Assembly (NCBI GenBank): GCA_023423285.1
Contig: JAFAFV010000173.1
Coordinates: 1 to 22,446, forward strand
Reading direction: 5' to 3'
DNA length: 22,446 nucleotides
Source: Bacteroidota bacterium
GTDB lineage: Bacteria > Bacteroidota > Bacteroidia > Chitinophagales > Chitinophagaceae
Position numbers and translations under genes: made by a program. Shown in pieces: positions 16,903 to 22,446 of the stretch. A model generated the notes under the pieces. It made no database searches and had not been told where the DNA came from. It saw only the letters and a program-made list of their open reading frames with translations. How positions within the stretch are numbered: position 1 is the stretch's first letter; every line of letters begins with the position of its first letter.

Positions 16903-16925
16903 TGTTTTAATATATTAACGGCTAT

Positions 16926-16942
16926 TAGCATAGAAGCTGCTA
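16926..16942. promoter_or_regulatory. Inverted repeat just upstream of the acyl-CoA dehydrogenase -7 box
   Basis: TAGCA (16926-16930), spacer TAGAAGC and TGCTA (16938-16942) form a 5-bp dyad that ends two bases before the -7 box. A perfect 12-bp AT palindrome, TTAATATATTAA, lies at 16907-16918. Either could be a regulator site; the shortness makes chance likely. Confidence 0.2.
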
Positions 16943-16944
16943 CT

Positions 16945-16952
16945 TATATTTG
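16945..16952 (+). promoter_or_regulatory. -7 promoter box for the acyl-CoA dehydrogenase gene
   Basis: TATATTTG is a full match to TAnnTTTG, 17 bases before the ATG at 16970. A weak TTAG lies 16 bases upstream where a TTTG would be expected. Confidence 0.5.
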
Positions 16953-16969
16953 TATATAAATTTTGCTAT

Positions 16970-18127
16970 ATGAATTTTCATCTTACCGAAGAACAATTGA
17001 TGATACAGCAGGCTGCGCGCCAATTTGCCCAAAACGAGTGCCTGCCGGGCGTTATAGAGCGCGATGAGCAGCAAACCTTTCCTCAGCAGCAGGTAAAAAA
17101 ACTGGCAGAACTGGGTTTTTTAGGAATGATGGTGCAGCCGGAATATGGCGGTGCGGGTATAGATACGGTTAGCTACGTGCTGGCGCTGGAAGAAATATCA
17201 AAAATAGATGCCAGTACCGCGGTCATTATGAGCGTGAACAACAGCCTGGTATGCTATGGCCTGCAGGCTTTTGGCACCGAAGCGCAAAAACAAAAATACC
17301 TGGTACCGCTGGCGCAGGGGCAAAAAGACGGCGCGCTTTATATTGGCGCTTTTATGCTCAGCGAACCGGAAGCCGGCAGCGATGCCACCTCGCAAAGAAC
17401 CACGGCAGAAGATAAAGGCGACTACTATTTGCTGAATGGTACCAAAAACTGGATTACCAACGGCGGCACGGCTTCTGTATATCTGGTAATGGCACAAACC
17501 GATGCGGCAAAAGGTACAAGAGGCATCACTACATTGATAGTAGAAAAAGGCTGGCCGGGCGTAACGGTGGCAGCTAAAGAAAACAAACTGGGCATCCGCG
17601 CCAGCGATACCCACACCGTCATGTTTACCGATGTAAAGGTTCCAAAAGAAAACAGGGTGGGGGCCGATGGCTTTGGCTTCACCTTTGCTATGAAAACTTT
17701 GGCCGGAGGCCGCATTGGCATAGCCTCACAAGCACTTGGCATTGCCTCAGGCGCGCTGGAGTTGGCCACCAAATATGCCAAAACCCGCAAGGCTTTCGGT
17801 ACCGAGATCATCAACCATCAGGCCATTGGTTTTAAGCTGGCCGATATGGCTTTAAAAATTGAAGCTTCGCGCCTGCTATGCCTGAAAGCGGCCTGGTTAA
17901 AAGACAGCGGTCAGGATTATGCGCTCGCATCTTCAATGGCTAAATTGCACGCCAGCGAAACAGCCATGTGGGTCACAATAGAAGCTGTTCAAATTCACGG
18001 CGGTTACGGCTATGTAAAAGAATACCACGTGGAGCGCCTCATGCGCGATGCCAAGATTACACAGATTTATGAAGGCACGAGCGAAGTGCAAAGAATTGTG
18101 ATCAGCCGCAGCCTGGCAAAGCAATAG
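16970..18127 (+). CDS. Acyl-CoA dehydrogenase (short-chain/butyryl type)
   Basis: The 385-residue length and domain order are standard for soluble acyl-CoA dehydrogenases: an N-terminal helical domain (1-120), a middle beta domain with the FAD contacts LSEPEAGSDA and NGTKNWITNGG (about 128-162), and a C-terminal helical domain. The catalytic base is Glu368 in QIYEGTSEVQ, the place of the Glu in MCAD and butyryl-CoA dehydrogenases. The GGYGY motif before it is intact. The enzyme makes the alpha-beta double bond of acyl-CoA in fatty-acid or branched amino-acid breakdown and passes electrons to ETF. Which chain length it prefers cannot be told safely from sequence. A -7 box 17 bases upstream supports its own promoter. 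The next gene, on the same strand, has its own promoter as well. Confidence 0.95.
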   Translation: MNFHLTEEQLMIQQAARQFAQNECLPGVIERDEQQTFPQQQVKKLAELGFLGMMVQPEYGGAGIDTVSYVLALEEISKIDASTAVIMSVNNSLVCYGLQAFGTEAQKQKYLVPLAQGQKDGALYIGAFMLSEPEAGSDATSQRTTAEDKGDYYLLNGTKNWITNGGTASVYLVMAQTDAAKGTRGITTLIVEKGWPGVTVAAKENKLGIRASDTHTVMFTDVKVPKENRVGADGFGFTFAMKTLAGGRIGIASQALGIASGALELATKYAKTRKAFGTEIINHQAIGFKLADMALKIEASRLLCLKAAWLKDSGQDYALASSMAKLHASETAMWVTIEAVQIHGGYGYVKEYHVERLMRDAKITQIYEGTSEVQRIVISRSLAKQ

Positions 18128-18200
18128 CCACCGTAGTTGGTAATATAACGTGTGAAGCCTGCAGATGCTATGAAAAATTAAGTAAAAACCAGGCAAAATC

Positions 18201-18221
18201 TTTTCACATCACTGTGCAAAA
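18201..18221. promoter_or_regulatory. Imperfect inverted repeat upstream of the ribonucleotide reductase gene
   Basis: TTTTCACA (18201-18208), spacer TCAC and TGTGCAAAA (18213-18221) pair over eight bases with one bulged C. It resembles a dyad operator with TGTG/CACA arms. It lies 74 bases past the acyl-CoA dehydrogenase stop, has no T tract, and is not a terminator. Confidence 0.25.
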
Positions 18222-18268
18222 CTTAGCAAAGCCAATACCCTTTTAGGTTTGCTTAAATCCAAATGCTC

Positions 18269-18277
18269 TTATCCACA
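18269..18277 (+). promoter_or_regulatory. DnaA box upstream of the ribonucleotide reductase promoter
   Basis: TTATCCACA is a perfect match to the DnaA consensus TTATNCACA. It ends 17 bases before the predicted -33 box. In Escherichia coli DnaA controls nrdAB from sites in a similar place, so a cell-cycle link for this class II gene is plausible. A single 9-mer can occur by chance. Confidence 0.4.
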
Positions 18278-18294
18278 CTTGTTAATATTTATGG

Positions 18295-18326
18295 TTTGAA
18301 AAGATGGGTTTGTTAGGATATTTTCG
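18295..18326 (+). promoter_or_regulatory. Promoter of the ribonucleotide reductase gene
   Basis: TTTG (18295-18298), a 20-base spacer and TATTTTCG (18319-18326) fit the Bacteroidota -33/-7 pattern with one mismatch (C for T). This is the best two-box promoter in the window. The leader would be about 50 bases, longer than for the other genes. Confidence 0.5.
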
Positions 18327-18383
18327 CTTTCCCACTAAACATTTTTTATTTGAACTTTTTTAAACACCCATAAATTTTTTAAC

Positions 18384-21300
18384 ATGCCGGATCATAACAA
18401 CAAAACAAAAGGACTCATTTTCAGCAGGAAATTTACAAAAGAAGGTGTAGATCCTTACGACCAGTTTGAATACGATTACCGCAGCTCGGTTATAAAAAAC
18501 CCCAGCGGTGAAGTGGTCTTTCAATTAGATGATGTGGAAGTACCAAAAGCATGGAGCCAAATTGCCACCGATATTTTAGCGCAAAAATATTTCAGAAAAG
18601 CAGGCGTTCCCAAAGCAGACGGTACTACCGGCAGAGAAACCAGCATCAAACAGGTTGCACACCGCATGGCACATTGCTGGCGCGTATGGGGCGAGCGTTA
18701 CGGCTACTTCGCCTCCGAAAACGATGCACAGGTGTTTTATGATGAACTGGTGTATTCTATCTTAAACCAATCCTGCGCGCCCAACAGCCCGCAGTGGTTC
18801 AATACAGGTTTGCACGAGATTTACGGAATAACCGGCAAACCGCAGGGCCATTATTTTGTTGATGCCAAAGACGGCAAGTTGAAAAAATCTACTTCCGCTT
18901 ATGAAAGGCCGCAGCCACACGCCTGTTTTATTTTAAGCGTGGATGACGACCTGGTCAACGAAGGCGGCATTATGGATCTTTGGGTTCGTGAGGCCAGGAT
19001 TTTTAAGTATGGAAGCGGTGTAGGGACCAACTTTAGCAGCATTCGTGGCGAAGGAGAAAAACTCAGCGGTGGCGGCACCTCAAGCGGGCTTATGAGCTTT
19101 TTAAAAATTGGTGACCGCAGCGCGGGTGCCATCAAAAGCGGGGGCACTACAAGGCGCGCAGCTAAAATGGTTTGTCTTGACCTGGATCACCCTGAAATTG
19201 TAGAATTTGTAAACTGGAAGGTAGAAGAAGAAAATAAAGTGGCAGCGCTGATAGCCGCGGGCTATTCCAGCGACTATGAAGGAGAAGCCTACCGCACCGT
19301 GAGTGGACAAAACAGCAACAACTCTGTACGCATACCCAACAGCTTTTTTAAAGTACTGGCTGCCGATGGCGATTGGGAATTAAAAGCCCGCAGCACCGGC
19401 GAAACCATGAAGAAAGTAAAAGCTAAAGATCTTTGGGATCAGATCAATTACGCGGCCTGGCGCTGCGCCGATCCAGGTACGCAGTATGATACCACCATCA
19501 ACGAGTGGCATACCTGCCCCGAGGGCGGACCCATCCGTGCCAGCAACCCATGCAGCGAGTACATGTTTTTAGACAATACCGCCTGCAACCTAGCCAGCAT
19601 CAACCTGAGGAAATTCTTTAATGAAGATGATAATATTTTTGACGTAGAAGGCTTTCAGTACACCTGCAGACTGTGGACGGTGGTGTTGGAAATATCTGTG
19701 CTGATGGCGCAGTTCCCTTCAAAAGAAGTGGCACAGCTTAGCTACGATTACCGCACACTGGGCCTGGGTTACGCCAACCTGGGCAGCATGCTTATGGTAA
19801 GCGGCATTCCTTACGACAGCGAGGAGGCCCGCGGTATTGCAGGGGCCATCACAGCAATTATGACAGGCACATCCTACACCACATCTGCAGAAATGGCTGC
19901 TAACCTGGGCGCTTTTTCTAAATACGAAGAAAACAAAGAACACATGCTGCGCGTAATGCGCAACCACCGTGCTGCTGCTTACGATGCTACAGAAGCCTAC
20001 GAAGGCCTGGAAATAAAACCCCAGGGCATTAATGCCAAATATTGCCCGGACTATTTGCTGAAAGCAGCTACAAGAGCGTGGGACAATGCCGTACAACTGG
20101 GTGAAAAATACGGCTATCGCAACGCGCAAACCACAGTGATTGCGCCTACCGGAACTATTGGCCTGGTGATGGATTGTGACACTACCGGCGTGGAACCCGA
20201 CTTTGCGCTGGTGAAATTTAAAAAACTAAGCGGAGGCGGTTATTTCAAAATCATCAACCAAAGTGTGCCGCAGGCCCTGCGTAACTTAAAATACGCCGAA
20301 AGCGAAATTGAAGAAATCGTTAACTATGCCAAAGGCCACGCCACTTTAAATGGCGCACCGCACATTAATCCTGAAAGCCTGAAGGCTAAAGGATTTATAC
20401 AATCGGATATTGATAAACTGAATGCCGCAATGGCCACTGCTTTTGAAATTGGTTTTGCATTTAACGTGTGGGTACTGGGTGAAGAATGCCTGCAAAGGCT
20501 GGGCTTTACGCCAGAGGAATACAATGATTTTGAGTTCAGCTTAGTGGAAGCGCTTGGTTTTACCGAACAGCAGATTGACGAAGCCAACACTTACGTGTGT
20601 GGAACAATGACAGTAGAAGGCGCTCCTTATCTGAAAGAAGTTCACTTGCCTGTATTTGACTGCGCCAATAAAAATGGTCAAAAAGGGGTGCGCTATATTC
20701 ATGCGCACGGGCACATCCGAATGATGGCAGCAGCACAGCCTTTCCTTAGCGGGGCCATCAGCAAAACCATCAACCTGCCCAACGAGGCCAGCGTGGAAGA
20801 AATAGCCGATGCTTACAAACTGAGCTGGGAGCTGGGCCTGAAAGCCTGCGCGTTATATCGCGATGGATCGAAACTGAGCCAGCCGCTGAGCAATAAATCA
20901 GACAAAAAGAAAAAAGATGAAACTGAAGAAGCGGCAACGGAAGAAGCAAACACCGAAAGCCATATTGTTGACCTGACAAAGCTCACCGTAGAAGAACTTT
21001 TGGAAGAGATCAACCACCGCGTGCAAAGCAGCGCCGATACTGTACTAAAACGCCAGTTGGCAATGATCGTGGAGCGCCGGGCCTTACCCGCCAAGCGCAG
21101 GGGCTTTACACAAAAGGCTAAGATTAACGGGCAAACCCTGTTCTTACGCACCGGCGAATACAGCGACGGCACATTGGGAGAAATTTTTATAGACATGGCC
21201 AAAGAAGGTGCCACTATGAGAAGCATGCTGAACTGTTTTGCTATCGCAGTCTCCATAGGATTGCAATATGGTGTGCCGCTTGAGGAATTTGTGGAAAAAT

Positions 21301-21728
21301 TCGTTTTCACGCGCTTTGAGCCTTCGGGTATGGTGCAACACCCCAACATTAAATCGGCCACTTCAATTATTGACTTTATGTTCCGCTCCCTGGCGTATGA
21401 GTATTTAAACCGTGCCGACCTTGTGCACGTATTGGATAAGCACAATGCCACAGAGGAGGAAGAAGGCGAATGGGATACTGACACGCCAACTATTGGCGAA
21501 AGAACGCACGAACTGAGCGGCCTTAGAGTTGTGGGCAAGGTAAACAAACCTCAGAAAAAATCTGCCGATACAACAAAACCGTCTACAACGGGGCTTGATG
21601 CAATGAGCAAGCATGCTAAAAATATGCAGGGCGATGCGCCATCCTGCAATGTGTGCGGACACATCACAATTAGAAGCGGCACCTGCTACAAATGCCTCAA
21701 TTGCGGCAACAGTTTGGGTTGCAGCTAA
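18384..21728 (+). CDS. nrdJ: Adenosylcobalamin-dependent (class II) ribonucleoside-diphosphate reductase
   Basis: This 1114-residue cytoplasmic enzyme reduces ribonucleotides to deoxyribonucleotides with a thiyl radical made from adenosylcobalamin, so it needs no partner radical subunit and no oxygen. The catalytic core spans about 30-830. NPCSE (388-392) gives the radical Cys390 with Asn388 and Glu392. Cys181 (in PHACFIL) and Cys401 (in NTACNL, 11 residues after Cys390 as in the Thermotoga enzyme) form the redox pair. SCAPNSPQWFNTG and APTGTIG (587-593) are substrate and phosphate loops. No ATP cone is seen at the N terminus. After a charged linker (about 845-870) comes a TSCPD domain (about 907-1008) and a C-terminal Cys cluster (C1088, C1091, C1101, C1104, C1107, C1113) like a zinc ribbon or swinging thiol arm. 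Its own promoter, a DnaA box and a strong terminator frame it. Confidence 0.95.
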   Translation: MPDHNNKTKGLIFSRKFTKEGVDPYDQFEYDYRSSVIKNPSGEVVFQLDDVEVPKAWSQIATDILAQKYFRKAGVPKADGTTGRETSIKQVAHRMAHCWRVWGERYGYFASENDAQVFYDELVYSILNQSCAPNSPQWFNTGLHEIYGITGKPQGHYFVDAKDGKLKKSTSAYERPQPHACFILSVDDDLVNEGGIMDLWVREARIFKYGSGVGTNFSSIRGEGEKLSGGGTSSGLMSFLKIGDRSAGAIKSGGTTRRAAKMVCLDLDHPEIVEFVNWKVEEENKVAALIAAGYSSDYEGEAYRTVSGQNSNNSVRIPNSFFKVLAADGDWELKARSTGETMKKVKAKDLWDQINYAAWRCADPGTQYDTTINEWHTCPEGGPIRASNPCSEYMFLDNTACNLASINLRKFFNEDDNIFDVEGFQYTCRLWTVVLEISVLMAQFPSKEVAQLSYDYRTLGLGYANLGSMLMVSGIPYDSEEARGIAGAITAIMTGTSYTTSAEMAANLGAFSKYEENKEHMLRVMRNHRAAAYDATEAYEGLEIKPQGINAKYCPDYLLKAATRAWDNAVQLGEKYGYRNAQTTVIAPTGTIGLVMDCDTTGVEPDFALVKFKKLSGGGYFKIINQSVPQALRNLKYAESEIEEIVNYAKGHATLNGAPHINPESLKAKGFIQSDIDKLNAAMATAFEIGFAFNVWVLGEECLQRLGFTPEEYNDFEFSLVEALGFTEQQIDEANTYVCGTMTVEGAPYLKEVHLPVFDCANKNGQKGVRYIHAHGHIRMMAAAQPFLSGAISKTINLPNEASVEEIADAYKLSWELGLKACALYRDGSKLSQPLSNKSDKKKKDETEEAATEEANTESHIVDLTKLTVEELLEEINHRVQSSADTVLKRQLAMIVERRALPAKRRGFTQKAKINGQTLFLRTGEYSDGTLGEIFIDMAKEGATMRSMLNCFAIAVSIGLQYGVPLEEFVEKFVFTRFEPSGMVQHPNIKSATSIIDFMFRSLAYEYLNRADLVHVLDKHNATEEEEGEWDTDTPTIGERTHELSGLRVVGKVNKPQKKSADTTKPSTTGLDAMSKHAKNMQGDAPSCNVCGHITIRSGTCYKCLNCGNSLGCS

Positions 21729-21741
21729 ATTTATACAATTC

Positions 21742-21774
21742 AAACAGCCACCCGCAAAGAGTGGCTGTTTTTTT
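21742..21774 (+). terminator. Rho-independent terminator of the ribonucleotide reductase gene
   Basis: AAACAGCCAC (21742-21751) pairs perfectly over 10 bp with GTGGCTGTTT (21761-21770) around a 9-base loop, followed by TTTT. It lies 14 bases past the stop codon. Confidence 0.9.
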
Positions 21775-21916
21775 ATAGCCGGCTGGTTTAAAAACAAATG
21801 GATTATTTTGTTGATATTCCTTTAATCTAAACCCACAACTTGCTCTTACGGTTGATGGAAAACCATGTAGCTACCCGGCTGCGGCACCTGTGACATAATA
21901 GCTGCTCCTGGTGGTG
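21775..21916. other. Intergenic stretch between nrdJ terminator and RNase HI, no gene supported
   Basis: The 142 bases hold only tiny frames (for example 21855-21893 on plus, 12 codons, and 21846-21896 on minus, 16 codons) without a promoter or recognisable product. A GC-richer block at about 21868-21910 includes the palindrome GTAGCTAC. No terminator for RNase HI is visible here. Confidence 0.3.
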
Positions 21917-22393
21917 TTAATCGTCGGCCAGGGCAGTGGTTTCAAAGCCATTATCTGTTTGAAGATTGCCGCCATCGGCTGCCTGTGTGGCCAACTCATC
22001 GCAGCGGTTGTTCAATGCATTGCTGGCATGCCCTTTTACCCACACAAACCTGATGTTGAGCGGCTTTGCCAACTCGTAATATTGCATCCAGAGGTCTTTA
22101 TTTTTTTTGCCCTTAAAACCGGTTTTGATCCAGTTGGTTAGCCAGCCTTTTGTTACGGCATTAACCACATACTGACTGTCAGAATAAATGGTAACGGGAA
22201 TATCTTTTGTTTTTAAAGCTTTCAGGCCTTCAATCACGGCCATTAACTCCATGCGGTTATTGGTAGTGTGTTTAAATCCTTTTGACAGTTCTTTGCGGTG
22301 TTTTCCAAACATTAATATAGTGCCATAGCCGCCTGGCCCCGGGTTACCGCGTGAGGCGCCATCGGTGTAAATAGTTATTTCCTTATTGTCCAT
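21917..22393 (-). CDS. rnhA: Ribonuclease HI
   Basis: The 158-residue protein (from the ATG at 22393) is a full-length type 1 RNase H. Reading from the start, the carboxylate set is present: Asp in IYTDGASRGNPGPGG, Glu in NNRMELMAVIEGL, Asp in IYSDSQYVVNA, and Asp in NNRCDELATQAA. The basic handle region is represented by WLTNWIKTGFKGKKNKDLW, and VKGHASN carries the catalytic-loop His. The enzyme cuts the RNA of RNA/DNA hybrids, removing Okazaki primers and R-loops in the cytoplasm. The TTG three codons earlier (22402) lies inside the -7 box, so it cannot be the start. The C-terminal tail after the last Asp is about 30 residues and polar. The gene is convergent with nrdJ. Confidence 0.96.
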   Translation of the reverse strand: MDNKEITIYTDGASRGNPGPGGYGTILMFGKHRKELSKGFKHTTNNRMELMAVIEGLKALKTKDIPVTIYSDSQYVVNAVTKGWLTNWIKTGFKGKKNKDLWMQYYELAKPLNIRFVWVKGHASNALNNRCDELATQAADGGNLQTDNGFETTALADD

Positions 22394-22399
22394 TCGCGG

Positions 22400-22407
22400 C
22401 AAAGATA
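22400..22407 (-). promoter_or_regulatory. -7 promoter box for rnhA
   Basis: TATCTTTG on the minus strand fully matches TAnnTTTG and ends six bases before the ATG at 22393. Transcription would start within a few bases of the ATG, so the mRNA would be nearly leaderless. No TTG is seen at -33. Confidence 0.5.
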
Positions 22408-22446
22408 AGCGTGGTATAAATGATTTGATGTTTGAAATGATGAGCA

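Noticed and set aside
18269..18277. Replication origin suggested by the DnaA box
   Set aside because: Only one box is present, with no cluster and no dnaA, dnaN or AT-rich unwinding element; a promoter-linked site is the simpler reading.
18128..18383. Cobalamin riboswitch upstream of the B12-dependent reductase
   Set aside because: I looked for the B12 box and its paired stems and found none in the 256 bases; the leader after the predicted promoter is only about 50 bases.
20813..21547. Long open frame of 244 codons on the minus strand inside nrdJ
   Set aside because: Its protein is low-complexity and Ser-rich, matches no family, and lies fully antisense to a well-supported enzyme.
21846..21896. 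Tiny frames between nrdJ and rnhA (12 codons on plus, 16 on minus)
   Set aside because: No promoter, no ribosome site, no family resemblance; frames this short are expected by chance.
22429..22446. Possible start of a divergent gene (ATG TTT GAA) at the right edge
   Set aside because: Only six codons are visible and no clear promoter box precedes it.

Overview
The window reads as chromosomal DNA of a Bacteroidota bacterium, most likely a member of the Chitinophagaceae or a close relative. The grounds are the gene families (a DUF2723/GT117 membrane glycosyltransferase, a DUF4294 protein, a Cys-rich DUF6660-like protein beside a TonB-dependent receptor with a carboxypeptidase-regulatory-like domain, a MoxR-type ATPase/VWA pair), promoter boxes of the TAnnTTTG type a few bases before start codons, and few purine-rich Shine-Dalgarno sites. 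I see no rRNA, tRNA, CRISPR array, insertion sequence or phage gene. Taxonomy is inferred from protein recognition only.

Layout. 1-258: end of an Lrp/AsnC regulator, convergent with an exported FKBP prolyl isomerase (268-972, minus). A divergent lipoprotein-like polysaccharide deacetylase follows (1106-1936, plus). Then come three minus-strand genes: a MoxR-like AAA+ ATPase (2053-3603), its VWA partner (3729-4826), and the large DUF2723 glycosyltransferase (4962-8519), whose transcript ends at a good terminator at 4907-4938. A DUF4294 protein (8655-9374, minus) is divergent from a small Cys/His-rich exported protein (9473-9814) and a TonB-dependent receptor (9931-12111), which look like one metal-related uptake unit. 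This unit runs head-on into a cytochrome c maturation pair, ccmE-ccmF (15198 down to 12125, minus). Divergent from ccmE is a TlpA-like thioredoxin gene broken by a one-base frameshift (15335-16902). An acyl-CoA dehydrogenase (16970-18127) and a 1114-residue adenosylcobalamin-dependent ribonucleotide reductase (18384-21728) follow, closed by a strong terminator. RNase HI (minus) ends the window.

How the genes fit together. Most are independent housekeeping units. Three groupings seem functional: the VWA/AAA+ pair (probably a remodelling machine), the Cys-rich protein with its receptor (probably metal or metal-complex import), and ccmE-ccmF with the divergent TlpA-like redox gene (haem delivery and thiol chemistry for c-type cytochromes). 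The class II ribonucleotide reductase and RNase HI are both nucleic-acid housekeeping genes, convergent and separately transcribed.

The points that most deserve a second look are a CcmE with CxxxY in place of the haem-binding HxxxY, a perfect DnaA box just upstream of the ribonucleotide reductase promoter, the Cys-rich protein/receptor pair, inverted repeats set against the -7 boxes of ccmE and the acyl-CoA dehydrogenase, and the frameshift in the TlpA-like gene. I did not find evidence of a clearly new multi-gene system.
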